64,000 nt of DNA from Umezawaea beigongshangensis (GCF_016464305.1 NZ_JAEIOJ010000017.1:19901-83900), one strand, 5' to 3'. Positions 7,438 to 16,464 are shown, counted from the stretch's first letter. A program made the numbers and translations. The notes: a model not told the origin generated them from the letters alone.

Positions 7438-10253
7438 GAGCTCTCATCTCGATCGTCATCGGACTTCTGGACGCTGGGACGGGACGTTCCGGCCTGGAAG
7501 CTGGAGAGGAAGCCCCTGGTCCGCTCGGCGCTGCGGTGCACCGAACGGGTGTTCTCTGGCACGTTCTGAGCCGGTCGTTCAGCGAGGCTCGGCATCAGGT
7601 TGGACCGGGGCGTCCGCTTCGGCAACCCCGCCGGCGACGTGATCGGCGTCTCAACCGGCGGTTCGGGCACCACCGCGGAGTCCACCTCCCTGCTGTGACG
7701 CGGTGCCACGGAGGGCAGCAGCGGAGCCGCCAGCGGCTCCCGGCGGGGCTGGATCGCGGGCTGCCGCGGCGGCGCCGGAGGAGGCGGTGCCGCAGTCACG
7801 GGCGTGGTCACGACCGTCTTCTCGGCGCTGACCGGACGCTTCTGCTGGAACCAGCTCGACGGCAGGGCCGGCGCGGCCCTCACCGGGGCCGGCTCGGGCT
7901 CGGGCTCCGGCTCGGGCTCCGACTCCAGTTCGACGTCGCCGAACCACGACGAGGTCGCCGGCAGCTCGTCGTCCGCGAAGGTCTGGCCGCGGAAGGAGGA
8001 CCAGCCGTCCTCGGACTCCACCGGCTCGGACTCCACCGACGCGGTCCCCACCGGCGCGGACCCGACCGACGCGGTCCCCACCGGTTCGGACCCCACCGGC
8101 TCGGACTCCGGCTGCCACTGCGAGACGGGCTCCGGCTCCGGCCTGCGGTGGCTCACCGGCTGACGCGCGACCTGCTGGCCGTTGAGCACGTGCTCGCCGT
8201 TGATCGGACGGTCGCCGTTCTGCGGCGACCGGGGCGCGGGCGCACCGGGCTCGGGCACGCCGGGTTCGGGCACGGCGCCCGGCGCCTTGCGCACCAGGTG
8301 ACCGGGGACGCGGACCGTCGTGCGCAGGCCCTCGCGGTCGTCGCCCCCGCTGCTGAGCTGCACGACGATGCCGTGCCGGTCGGCGAGGCGCCCGACGACG
8401 AACAGACCCATCTGCCGGGAGACCGGGATCTCGACGTCGAAGGTCGCGGTGAGCTTGGCGTTGGCCTGGGCGAGTTCCTCGTCGGTCATGCCGATGCCCT
8501 GGTCGACCACCTCGACCATCACGCCGCCGCCGCGCAGCTCGCGGGCGGCCACGACGACCTTCGTGTGCGGCGGGGAGAACGCGGTGGCGTTGTCCAGCAG
8601 CTCCGCGACGAGGCGCACGAGGTCGCTGGCGGCGTAGCCGACCAGCTCCACCGGCGGCGTGGACTGCACGAGGACGCGCTGGTACTGCTCGATCTCCGAG
8701 GCTCCCGCGCGCAGCACGTCGGCCAGCGGGGCCGGCCGGTTGAAGCGCCGGGCGACCTCGGTGCCGGAGAGCACCATCAGGTTCTCGTTGTTGCGCCGCA
8801 TGCGGGTCGCGAGGTGGTCGAGCTTGAAGAGGCTGGCCAGCTGCTCGGGGTCCTGCTGGTTGCGCTCCAGCTCCTCCATCAGCTTCAGCTGGCGCTCCAC
8901 GAGCGTCTGGCTGCGGCGGGACATGTTCACGAAGATGTTGCGCATGTTGCCGCGCATCCCGGCCTGCTCGGAGGCGGAGCGGACGGCCTGGAGGTACACC
9001 GCGTCGAACGCCCTGGCGAGTTCGCCGAACTCCTCCCTGGTCTGCACCGGGACGGGTTCGAGGTCGATCTCGGGAGTGGTGTCGGCGCGGAAGCTCTGGA
9101 CCATCTCCGGCAGCCGCCGGTCGGCGACGTCGAGCGCGGCGGTGCGCAGCGTGTTCAGCGACCGCAGGAGGTAGCGGCCGACGACGAAGCCGATGAGCAC
9201 AGCGGAGAGCATCGACACGAGCAGCAGCACCGAGACGAGACCGGCCTTGTCGCTGGTGTCGCCCTGCAACCGGTTCGCGGTGGCGCTGAGCTCATCGGCG
9301 AATTGCACGCGGACCGACTCGACCAGGCGGTCGGTGGCGTTGGACATCGTCAGCCACTCCTCCGCCCCCATCGGCAGGGCGGTGTCCTCGCTGCCGGGCG
9401 TCAGGGCGAACCCGACCAGGCTCTGCCGGGCCGCCACCTGGACGCCGGTCACCCCCCGCTCCCAGCGGGTGCGCTGCTCGGGCGTGGCGATGGCCTGGAA
9501 GTCGCGCAGCTCGTCCTGGAGCCGGATGTCCGACTCCTCCAGGGCGCGCAGCTCCGCGCCGAGGAGCCTGCCGCGGGCGATGCCGGACAGGATCAGCGCC
9601 TCCTGCCGCGCGATCTGCTCGCGCGCCGCGTCGGCCTGGTGCAGCGCGTTCGCCGTGCCGGACAGCTCGGGCGTGCCGATCTGGCTGACGAGCGCCTGGT
9701 CGAAGTCCTGCAGGGCGTCGACCAGGGTGCTGTAGGCGGTCACGCCGGTGGCGACGTCGGTCTCGCCGCGCGCGATCTGGTCGCGCAGCGCGGGGAGTCC
9801 GCCGAGCTGCTCGTCGACGTCCAGGTAGCGGGAGGACGAGATGTCGCCCAGCCCCCTGGTGGCCTGCCGGATGCTCCTGACCTCGCTGACGGTGCCGTCG
9901 GTCTGGCGGATGAAGCTGCGGTACTCCGACGCGTCCGGACCTCTCCCGTCGACGCGGCGCGCGGCGACGGTGCGCTCCTCCTGGAGGTCGGTGACCAGGG
10001 GGGCGACGGTCTCGCGCAGCAGCACCAGCTGCTGCGTGCCGGCGTAGGAGTTGGCGCTCTCGACGTAGCTGCGGATCTGGAGCGCACCGGCGACGACGGC
10101 CACCAGGACCGGCACCGCGAGCACCGCGGCGAGCTTGACCGGCAGCCGCCAGTTGCGCCAGTCCGAGACGGAGCTCCAGACGAACCGGGCTCTGCCCGTG
10201 CTCGTGCGGTTGCTCGCACCCGAACCAGAAGTGGCGTGCCGTGAAAAAGCCAC
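7434..10253 (-). CDS. Nitrate/sulfonate-sensing type histidine kinase (conservon A type)
   Basis: A 939-residue membrane kinase. Helix 1 lies at about residues 39-60 and a second at about 330-355; between them is an extracytoplasmic NIT-like helical sensor (about 60-330). HAMP follows, then a noncanonical H-box region KLDHLATRMRRNNENL (about 475-490) and a HATPase domain with ELLDNATAFSPP (about 551), DQGIGM and GLFVVGRLADRHGI. The last 300 residues are proline-rich and disordered. They include a pentapeptide repeat (SEPVG/TASVG, about 716-747) and an EP repeat. GTG 10253 was chosen because AGGAGGT lies 9 nt upstream. It heads the operon with the roadblock and DUF742 genes and senses an unknown signal. 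Confidence 0.9.
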   Translation of the reverse strand: MAFSRHATSGSGASNRTSTGRARFVWSSVSDWRNWRLPVKLAAVLAVPVLVAVVAGALQIRSYVESANSYAGTQQLVLLRETVAPLVTDLQEERTVAARRVDGRGPDASEYRSFIRQTDGTVSEVRSIRQATRGLGDISSSRYLDVDEQLGGLPALRDQIARGETDVATGVTAYSTLVDALQDFDQALVSQIGTPELSGTANALHQADAAREQIARQEALILSGIARGRLLGAELRALEESDIRLQDELRDFQAIATPEQRTRWERGVTGVQVAARQSLVGFALTPGSEDTALPMGAEEWLTMSNATDRLVESVRVQFADELSATANRLQGDTSDKAGLVSVLLLVSMLSAVLIGFVVGRYLLRSLNTLRTAALDVADRRLPEMVQSFRADTTPEIDLEPVPVQTREEFGELARAFDAVYLQAVRSASEQAGMRGNMRNIFVNMSRRSQTLVERQLKLMEELERNQQDPEQLASLFKLDHLATRMRRNNENLMVLSGTEVARRFNRPAPLADVLRAGASEIEQYQRVLVQSTPPVELVGYAASDLVRLVAELLDNATAFSPPHTKVVVAARELRGGGVMVEVVDQGIGMTDEELAQANAKLTATFDVEIPVSRQMGLFVVGRLADRHGIVVQLSSGGDDREGLRTTVRVPGHLVRKAPGAVPEPGVPEPGAPAPRSPQNGDRPINGEHVLNGQQVARQPVSHRRPEPEPVSQWQPESEPVGSEPVGTASVGSAPVGTASVESEPVESEDGWSSFRGQTFADDELPATSSWFGDVELESEPEPEPEPEPAPVRAAPALPSSWFQQKRPVSAEKTVVTTPVTAAPPPPAPPRQPAIQPRREPLAAPLLPSVAPRHSREVDSAVVPEPPVETPITSPAGLPKRTPRSNLMPSLAERPAQNVPENTRSVHRSAERTRGFLSSFQAGTSRPSVQKSDDDRDESS
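8014..8108 (-). repeat. 15-bp tandem repeat inside the kinase gene
   Basis: About six imperfect 15-bp units encode SEPVG SEPVG TASVG SAPVG TASVE SEPVE in the disordered C-terminal tail. A run of EP dipeptides follows at about 7890-7925. Unit number may vary between strains. Confidence 0.75.
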
Positions 10254-10556
10254 GCTGTGCTTACCTCCTGGGACCGCGAATGAACTTCGTCGAGCACGCC
10301 ACGACACCCTCGCGATTTCTCGGGGGAGGGCGTCGCTGCGAGATCGTAAGGCAGAGAACCTGCCACTACAACGACCACCGGCGAAGAGCGCGAGATGTGA
10401 CGCTGCGGAGTGCGTCGGTCACCGGACAGCGTTTATCCGATCGAGACGCCAACGACGCTTGGGCGGCGCACAGGCTGCGGTTATGCTCCGCACTCGGCTC
10501 CGCACCCGAGTGGGCTGCGCGCGGCAGCGTGCCGAGTCGAAATCTCTGGAGGGTTG
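10254..10556. promoter_or_regulatory. Divergent intergenic region with promoter for the DUF485/symporter operon
   Basis: On the plus strand TTGGGC (10459-10464) and TATGCT (10482-10487) are separated by 17 bp and lie about 70 bp before the DUF485 start. The minus-strand promoter of the conservon operon must also lie here, but I see no clear consensus for it. No gene was found in this interval. Confidence 0.55.
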
Positions 10557-10982
10557 ATGACAAAGGCCGTGCCGCTACCGGTGGACCCTCGTGGTCCACT
10601 TCCGGCCAGGCAGGGGTTCGCCACATTCGACGAACCCGCGTCCCGCTTTCTGGTGGACGCGGAGGGAAATCCCGACTTCCCCGCGATCCAGCAGACCGAG
10701 GAGTTCAAGCTGCTCCGCCGGCGGGTGGTGCGCTTCGTCTTTCCGATGACCGCGCTGTTCCTCGTGTGGTACATGACCTACGTGCTGCTGTCGGCCTACG
10801 CCAAGGATTTCATGTCGCAGCGCGTGTTCGGAGTCGTCAACGTCGGACTGGTGCTCGGTCTGCTCCAGTTCGTGTCCACGGTGCTGATCATGCTCGGGTA
10901 CTCCCGCTACGCCGCACGAGCACTGGACCCGCAGGTGGACGTGGTGCGCGAGCTCGCGGGCGCGGACGAGGAGCAGCGGTAG
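10557..10982 (+). CDS. DUF485 family membrane protein
   Basis: A 141-residue protein with two predicted helices (FVFPMTALFLVWYMTYVLLSAYA and VFGVVNVGLVLGLLQFVSTVLIMLGY) and a conserved cytoplasmic start, PAIQQTEEFKLLRRRVVRFVFP. DUF485 proteins are encoded directly before acetate/solute:sodium symporters (as yjcH before actP) and are thought to assist them. That order is present here with a 2-bp gap. GGAGGG lies 3 nt before ATG 10557; TTG 10554 is an alternative start. Confidence 0.92.
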   Translation: MTKAVPLPVDPRGPLPARQGFATFDEPASRFLVDAEGNPDFPAIQQTEEFKLLRRRVVRFVFPMTALFLVWYMTYVLLSAYAKDFMSQRVFGVVNVGLVLGLLQFVSTVLIMLGYSRYAARALDPQVDVVRELAGADEEQR

Positions 10983-10984
10983 TC

Positions 10985-12571
10985 GTGGAGAGCATCGGCA
11001 ACCAGGGCCTCAACCTGAGCATCTTCGCGGTCTTCGTGGCGGTCACCCTGTACGTGGTGTACCGGGTGAGCAACAGGAACGTCACGCAATCCGACTACTA
11101 CACGGCGGGCAGCAGCTTCACCGGGCGTCAGAACGGCATGGCCCTGTCGGGCGACTTCCTCTCGGCCGCGTCGTTCTTGGGCATCACCGGCGGTATCGCG
11201 GTGAACGGGTACGACGGTTTTCTCTACTCCATCGGATGGGTCGTCGCCTGGCTGATCGGACTGCTGCTGATCGCGGAGGGCCTGCGCAACACCGGACGAT
11301 TCACGGTCGGTGACGTGCTCGCGTTCCGGATGCGGCAGCGGCCCGTGCGCGCCGCGGCGGCCAACTCGACGCTGGTGATCTCCTTCTTCTACATGGTCGC
11401 GCAGATGGCCGGAGCCGGTGGGCTCGTGGCGCTGCTGCTCGACGTGCAGACCAAGGGCGGCCAGGCGGTCGTGATCACGGTCGTCGGCGTGATCATGGTG
11501 CTCTACGTGCTGTTCGGCGGCATGAAGGGCACCACGTGGGTGCAGATCATCAAGGCCGTGCTGCTCCTGCTGTGCGTCGTGCTGATGAGCATCTTCCTGC
11601 TGGGCAAGTTCGGGTTCAGCGTCTCGGCGCTGCTCGACAGCGGCTCGCAGAACAGCCCGCTGGGCGACGCGGTGCTCGACCCCGGGGCGAAGTACGGCCT
11701 CGACGAGACGTCCAAGCTGGACTTCGTGTCGCTGGCGCTGGCCCTCGTGCTGGGCATCGCGAGCCTGCCGCACGTGTTGATGCGCTTCTACACGGTGCCC
11801 AACGCGCGTGAAGCACGTCGCTCCGTGGTGTGGGCCACCTGGCTGATGGTCGCGTTCTACCTGTGCACGCTGGTGATCGGCTTCGGCGCGATGGCGCTGG
11901 TCGGCTCGCGCACCATCGCCCGCGCGCCCGGTGGCGAGAACTCCGCAGCGCCGCTGCTGGCGTTCGAGATCGGCGGCACGGTGCTGCTCGGCGTCGTCTG
12001 CGCGGTCGCCTTCTCCACCATCCTCGCGGTGGTCGCTGGACTGACGCTGACCGCGTCGGCGTCGTTCGCGCACGACGTCTACGCCAACGTGATCAAGCGC
12101 GGGAACGCCGATCCGCGCTCGGAGGTGCGGGTCGCCCGGCAGACCGCCGTCGTCATCGGCGTCCTGTCGATCGGCGGCGGCATCGCGGCGAACGGGCAGA
12201 ACGTCGCCTCGCTGGTGGCGCTCGCGCTGGCGCTGGCCGCGTCGTCCAACCTGTCGACGATCCTGTACTCGCTGTTCTGGCGGCGCTTCAACACGCAGGG
12301 CACGCTGTGGGCGATCTACGGCGGCCTGGTCTCCTGCCTGGTGCTGATCATCTTCTCGCCGGTCGTGTCGGGCTCGCGGACGTCGATCTTCCCCGACGCG
12401 GACTTCCAGTGGTTCCCGCTGAACAACCCCGGCATCGTGTCGATCCCGCTGTCGTTCCTGCTCGGGTACGTCGGCACGCTCCTCGCCCGCGAGAAGGCCG
12501 ACCCGGACAAGCAGGCCGAGATGGAGGTCCGGGCGCTGACGGGCCTGGGTTCCGGCCTGGCGCAGCACTGA
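10985..12571 (+). CDS. actP: Cation/acetate symporter, sodium:solute symporter family
   Basis: A 528-residue permease with about 13 helices that takes up acetate or other short monocarboxylates with a cation. TQSDYYTAGSSFTGRQNGMALSGDFLSAASFLGI is typical of ActP/MctC, as are SFFYMVAQMAGAGGLVALLL and ASLPHVLMRFYTVPNAREARRSVVWA. The start GTG 10985 follows the DUF485 stop by 2 bp, and GAGGAG stands about 12 nt before it. The gene is probably cotranscribed with the DUF485 gene. The exact monocarboxylate is not certain, so the symbol is by family. Confidence 0.9.
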   Translation: MESIGNQGLNLSIFAVFVAVTLYVVYRVSNRNVTQSDYYTAGSSFTGRQNGMALSGDFLSAASFLGITGGIAVNGYDGFLYSIGWVVAWLIGLLLIAEGLRNTGRFTVGDVLAFRMRQRPVRAAAANSTLVISFFYMVAQMAGAGGLVALLLDVQTKGGQAVVITVVGVIMVLYVLFGGMKGTTWVQIIKAVLLLLCVVLMSIFLLGKFGFSVSALLDSGSQNSPLGDAVLDPGAKYGLDETSKLDFVSLALALVLGIASLPHVLMRFYTVPNAREARRSVVWATWLMVAFYLCTLVIGFGAMALVGSRTIARAPGGENSAAPLLAFEIGGTVLLGVVCAVAFSTILAVVAGLTLTASASFAHDVYANVIKRGNADPRSEVRVARQTAVVIGVLSIGGGIAANGQNVASLVALALALAASSNLSTILYSLFWRRFNTQGTLWAIYGGLVSCLVLIIFSPVVSGSRTSIFPDADFQWFPLNNPGIVSIPLSFLLGYVGTLLAREKADPDKQAEMEVRALTGLGSGLAQH

Positions 12572-12580
12572 CGGCGACCG

Positions 12581-12609
12581 CGCCGGGGCGGGAACCCCCC
12601 TCCCCGGCG
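12581..12609. terminator. Bidirectional terminator between symporter and ATP-grasp genes
   Basis: CGCCGGGG (12581-12588) pairs with CCCCGGCG (12602-12609) between two convergent genes. No U-run follows, as usual in this group. Confidence 0.5.
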
Positions 12610-12614
12610 GCGGT

Positions 12615-13481
12615 CTAACGGCGGAGCGCGGCGCGGACGGCCGAGGCGAAGCGGCCGGGGGCGTCCCGGCCGGTCTGCCGGAAGCCGAGCGAGGGCTCTG
12701 CCAGCTCCAGCTCCAGCACGAGGGGGTGGCCGTCGTCGCCGGCGACGAGGTCGACGCGGGCGTAGAGCAGGTCCGCGCGCGTCAGCCCCAGCCGGTGCGC
12801 GGCCGAGTCCAGCGCGTCCTCGGCGAGACGCCGCCGCCCGGCGTCCGGAGCCGCTCCCGACAGCCGTTCCAGCACGTACAGCCCGGAGGCGTCGTGCCGG
12901 GCGTCCGGGGTGAGCATCGCGCCCTTGGTGAACGCGTGGGAGTAGACGCCGCCGAGGAACACCAGCGCGGTCTCGCCGTCCGCGTCGACGCGCTGCTGGT
13001 AGGGCTGCACCAGCGCCGTGAAGCCGCGCTCGTGCAGGTGCGCCAGGTGCGCCGCCGCCGCGTCGTGCTCGTCCGCGGCGAACCGCGCGGCGTCGCGCGA
13101 ACCCGCGCCCACGGCGGGCTTCACGACGAACGGGCCCGACGGCCAGGACGCCGTCTCCCCCGGCCGCACCAGCGCGGTCGGCACGACCGGCACGCCGTCG
13201 GAGGCGAGGTCCGCCAGGTAGGACTTGTCGGTGCTCCACCGCACGGCGCGCGCCGGGTTGGCGAGGGCGGGCACGGAGTCGCACCAGGCGAGGAACTCGT
13301 CACGGCGCTCGACGTAGTCCCAGGGAGCGCGCAGCACCACGAGGTCGGCCGCGTCGCACGGGTCGCGGTCCCACACGAACCACCGCGCGGTCACACCGAG
13401 GTCGGCGAGCGCGGGCAGCAGGGCGTCGTCGTCGCCGTCGCCGGTCGGCTGCGCAGCGCAGGCGGCGAGGAGGACCTTCAC
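12615..13481 (-). CDS. ATP-grasp domain protein, function unknown
   Basis: A 288-residue protein of the ATP-grasp superfamily (glutathione synthetase/RimK-like). The N-terminal part (VLLAACAAQPTGDGDDDALL, ADLVVLRAPWDYVERRDEFLAWCDSV) recognises a substrate. GPFVVKPAVGAGSRDAARF and LLYARVDLVAGDDGHPLVLELELAEPS carry the ATP- and magnesium-binding residues. It resembles the DcsG-like group known from D-cycloserine synthesis, but no biosynthetic genes are nearby, so a ligation reaction with unknown partners is all that can be claimed. GTG 13481 overlaps the upstream stop (GTGA). Confidence 0.8.
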   Translation of the reverse strand: MKVLLAACAAQPTGDGDDDALLPALADLGVTARWFVWDRDPCDAADLVVLRAPWDYVERRDEFLAWCDSVPALANPARAVRWSTDKSYLADLASDGVPVVPTALVRPGETASWPSGPFVVKPAVGAGSRDAARFAADEHDAAAAHLAHLHERGFTALVQPYQQRVDADGETALVFLGGVYSHAFTKGAMLTPDARHDASGLYVLERLSGAAPDAGRRRLAEDALDSAAHRLGLTRADLLYARVDLVAGDDGHPLVLELELAEPSLGFRQTGRDAPGRFASAVRAALRR

Positions 13482-13789
13482 CGCCGGGACGCGAGGGGGC
13501 CGGCCATCCTGCGCCGGTGCTCCGGGCCGATGGTGATCAGCTCGGAGGTCTCGCGGTCCCACTCGGCGAGCTCCAGTTCGGGCACGGCGGCGACGACGGC
13601 CTCGGCGGTGCCGGGGTCGGTGACGAACACGTCGCCCATCGCCCCGTCGGCGCCCACGAGCACGATCCGGGCACCGGCACGCCCCACGTTCTCCACCACG
13701 GCCCGGCCCGACTCGCCGTGCTCGGCCACGAAGCGCGAGGCGGCCTTCACGGCCTTCGCGGGAACTCGAACTTCCTTGTCCTCAGCCAC
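13478..13789 (-). CDS. Conserved hypothetical protein, small
   Basis: A 103-residue soluble protein, VAEDKEVRVPAKAVKAASRFVAEHGESGRAVVENVGRAGARIVLVGADGAMGDVFV, with alternating strands and helices. I do not recognise the fold or function. The end (RETSELITIGPEHRRRM) is basic. GTG 13789 was chosen over ATG 13801 because TATGGT stands 7 nt upstream, a leaderless arrangement. It is coupled to the ATP-grasp gene by a GTGA overlap, so the two probably act together. Confidence 0.65.
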   Translation of the reverse strand: MAEDKEVRVPAKAVKAASRFVAEHGESGRAVVENVGRAGARIVLVGADGAMGDVFVTDPGTAEAVVAAVPELELAEWDRETSELITIGPEHRRRMAGPLASRR

Positions 13790-13796
13790 GCCGACC

Positions 13797-13819
13797 ACCA
13801 TAGGCGGAACGGGTAGCTT
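13797..13819. promoter_or_regulatory. Divergent leaderless promoters in a 38-bp gap
   Basis: Minus-strand TATGGT (13802-13797) lies 7 nt before GTG 13789. Plus-strand TAGCTT (13814-13819) lies 8 nt before GTG 13828. The two -10 elements are only 11 bp apart, so both genes must compete for or share polymerase here. Neither start has a ribosome binding site. Confidence 0.55.
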
Positions 13820-13827
13820 TCGTTGAC

Positions 13828-15441
13828 GTGACCGATGACACGACTGCGCCTGCCCTCGTCGGCGAGTTCCTGACCTGGTACTTCGACGCGCTCCCGGCCC
13901 GTGCCGCCGCCCTCGGATCGACCGGGCACGACTCCACGCTCGGCGACTTCAGCGCCTCCGGGTTCACCCGGTTCGAGCGCGACGCGGGGAGGTGGCTGGA
14001 CCGGTTCGCCGCCGTCGACGCGCACGGCCTGCCGCTGGAGGACTCGGTGGACCGGGACCTGGTGCTCGCCGTGCTGCGGGGCGAACGGGCGCGGGCGTCG
14101 TGGCCGGACTGGCGGCGCGACCCGACGACCTACACCTCGACGATCCTCACCGCCCCTCTCGTGACGTTCCTGCACCGGCTGCGTCCGGAGCCCGAACTGG
14201 TGGACTCCGTCGTCGCCCGGCTGGCGGAGGTGCCCGCGGTGCTGGCCGCCGCGAAGGAGAACCTGGACCCGGACCTCGCCGCGCCGAAGATCGTGCGGCG
14301 CGGAGCGGAGCAGGCGAGGGCCGCGCGCGGCTACCTGACCGGCGCGCTGCCGCAGGAGGTGACCGACGACGCGCTGCGCGTCCGGCTGGCCGAGGCCGGT
14401 GAGGTGGCCGCGGCGGCGTTCGACGACTTCACGGCGTTCCTCGACGGGTTCGCCGAGCGGGCTCGCGGCGACTGGCGGATGGGCGAGGAGCTGTACTCCA
14501 CGCTGCTGGTCGAGCACGAGGTGCTCGGCTACGGCGCGGGCGAGCTGCACGAGCGGGGCCGTGCGGCGTACGCCGAGCTGGAGGCCGAGATGCGCTCGCT
14601 GGCCGGGACGCACGACTGGCACTCGGTGATGCGCGAGTTGCAGGCCGACCACCCGCCGACCCTGGAGGCGATGCGCGCGGAGTACGAGGCGGAGACCGCG
14701 CGGGCGCGGGAGTTCCTGGTGGAGCACGACCTGGTGAGCTTCGCCGAGGGCGAGCGCTGCCTGGTCGTGCCCTCCCCGGTGTTCCAGCGGCCCGTGCTGT
14801 CGGTCGCGTCCTACCTGCAACCGGCGCCGCTGAGCGCGGGGCGCACCGGTCACTTCTTCGTGCCCCACACCCCGGAGCACTTCACCCCGGAGCAGGTGCG
14901 GCAGCGGCTGGCCACCAACTCCCGCAGCCAGCTCGCCACGATCGCCGTGCACGAGGCGTACCCCGGCCACCACTGGCACCTGTCGTGGCTCGCCGCGCAG
15001 GACCGCGTGGTGCGCAAGGTGTTCCGCACGCCGTACTTCTCCGAGGGCTGGGCGCTCTACGCGGAGAAGCTGCTGCGCGAGGAGGGCTACTTCACCGAGC
15101 GGGCGCAGGAGCTCGCGCACGTGGAGGCCAGGCTGTTCCGGGCGGCGCGGATGATCGTGGACACCGCCCTGCACTGCGGCGACATGACGCCGGAGCAGGC
15201 CGAGGAGTTCATGTCCACGAAGACCTCCCTCACGCCGGGCACCGCGGTGGGCGAGGTCACCCGGTACTGCGCGTGGCCGACGCAGGCCCCGTCGTACCTG
15301 ACGGGCGCGCTGGAGATCGACCGCATCCGCGCGGACTACCTGGCCGCCGGACGTGGCACGCTGCGCGAGTTCCACGACGTGATCGCCGGATCGGGCGCGC
15401 TGCCGCTCGGTCTGGCCCGTCGCGTCGCGCTGGGCCGCTGA
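13828..15441 (+). CDS. DUF885 family zinc hydrolase
   Basis: A 537-residue mostly helical protein of the DUF885 family. IAVHEAYPGHHWHLSWL near residue 375 holds the HExxxxH-like zinc motif, and YFSEGWALYAEKLLREEGY gives the downstream glutamate. This arrangement is shared with M3/M32-like metallopeptidases. No signal peptide is seen, so it is probably cytoplasmic. The substrate is unknown; a peptidase or related C-N hydrolase is the best guess. A convincing leaderless -10 element precedes the chosen GTG. Confidence 0.85.
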   Translation: MTDDTTAPALVGEFLTWYFDALPARAAALGSTGHDSTLGDFSASGFTRFERDAGRWLDRFAAVDAHGLPLEDSVDRDLVLAVLRGERARASWPDWRRDPTTYTSTILTAPLVTFLHRLRPEPELVDSVVARLAEVPAVLAAAKENLDPDLAAPKIVRRGAEQARAARGYLTGALPQEVTDDALRVRLAEAGEVAAAAFDDFTAFLDGFAERARGDWRMGEELYSTLLVEHEVLGYGAGELHERGRAAYAELEAEMRSLAGTHDWHSVMRELQADHPPTLEAMRAEYEAETARAREFLVEHDLVSFAEGERCLVVPSPVFQRPVLSVASYLQPAPLSAGRTGHFFVPHTPEHFTPEQVRQRLATNSRSQLATIAVHEAYPGHHWHLSWLAAQDRVVRKVFRTPYFSEGWALYAEKLLREEGYFTERAQELAHVEARLFRAARMIVDTALHCGDMTPEQAEEFMSTKTSLTPGTAVGEVTRYCAWPTQAPSYLTGALEIDRIRADYLAAGRGTLREFHDVIAGSGALPLGLARRVALGR

Positions 15442-15485
15442 GGCGTCCCGGCGGGGACGACAACGGACGGAAGGACGGAAGATCC

Positions 15486-16457
15486 ATGCCCGATGCTGTG
15501 CTCGTGCGCTCCACCGGTGGACCGGAGGTGCTCCAGATCGCGCGGGTCGACGCGCGCGAACCGGGGCGGGGCGAGGTGCTGGTCGACGTCGCCGCCAGCG
15601 GTGTGAACTACATCGACACCTACCAGCGCCAGGGCCTCTACCCGCGCGAACTCCCGTTCGTGCCCGGTCTGGAGGGCGCAGGGCGGATCAGCGCGCTCGG
15701 CGAGGGCGTGACGGACCTCGCGGTCGGCGACCGGGTCGCCTGGTCCGGCGTGCCGGGCGGGTACGCCCAGCAGGCCGTGGTCCCGGCGGTCGAGGCGGTG
15801 CGCGTCCCCGACGGGGTGGACGACGAGACCGCCGCCGCCGCGATGCTGCAGGGGCTCACCGCGCACTACCTGGTGAACTCGACCCACCGGGTCAACGTGG
15901 GCGACACCGTGCTGGTGCACGCCGCCGCGGGTGGGGTCGGGCTGCTGCTGGTGCAGTGGGCGAGGGCCAAGGGCGCGCGGGTGATCGGCACCGTGTCCAC
16001 CGCCGAGAAGGAGGCGCTGGCCCGCGAGGCGGGCGCGGACGAGGTGATCCGCTACACCGAGGTCGACTTCGCGCCCGAGGTGCGGCGGCTCACCGGTGGC
16101 CGGGGCGTCGACGTGGTGTACGACGGGGTCGGCGCCGACACGTTCGACGGCAGCCTCGCCAGCGTGCGTCCGCGCGGCATCCTCGTGCTGTTCGGCGCGG
16201 CCAGCGGCCCGGTGCCGCCGTTCGACCCGCAACGGCTCAACGCCGCGGGATCGGTGTACCTGACCAGGCCCAGCACCGCGCCGTACACCGCCACCCGCGA
16301 GGAGCTGGAGTGGCGGGCGACCGAGCTGTTCGAGGCGATGGCCGACGGCACGCTGACCGTCCGGATCGGGGGCCGCTACCCGCTGGCCGAGGCCGGCCGG
16401 GCCCACGAGGACCTCCAGGCCCGGCGCACGACCGGCAAGCTCCTCCTGCTCCCCTGA
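15486..16457 (+). CDS. NADPH:quinone oxidoreductase, zinc-independent MDR family
   Basis: A 323-residue medium-chain reductase that transfers hydride from NADPH to quinones or enones. GVNYIDTYQRQGLYPRELPFVPGLEGAG is the quinone oxidoreductase signature. VLVHAAAGGVGLLLVQWARAKGARVIGTVST forms the NADPH-binding Rossmann fold. The zinc ligands of alcohol dehydrogenases are missing. A qor gene (Rv1454c) lies between ctaA and ctaB in M. tuberculosis, which matches this place. GGAAG stands before ATG 15486. Confidence 0.93.
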   Translation: MPDAVLVRSTGGPEVLQIARVDAREPGRGEVLVDVAASGVNYIDTYQRQGLYPRELPFVPGLEGAGRISALGEGVTDLAVGDRVAWSGVPGGYAQQAVVPAVEAVRVPDGVDDETAAAAMLQGLTAHYLVNSTHRVNVGDTVLVHAAAGGVGLLLVQWARAKGARVIGTVSTAEKEALAREAGADEVIRYTEVDFAPEVRRLTGGRGVDVVYDGVGADTFDGSLASVRPRGILVLFGAASGPVPPFDPQRLNAAGSVYLTRPSTAPYTATREELEWRATELFEAMADGTLTVRIGGRYPLAEAGRAHEDLQARRTTGKLLLLP

Positions 16458-16464
16458 CCCCCCG

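Noticed and set aside
7536..10244. 902-codon open frame on the plus strand opposite the conservon kinase
   Set aside because: A shadow of the GC-rich kinase gene; histidine- and arginine-rich translation without family resemblance, whereas the minus strand gives a full kinase.
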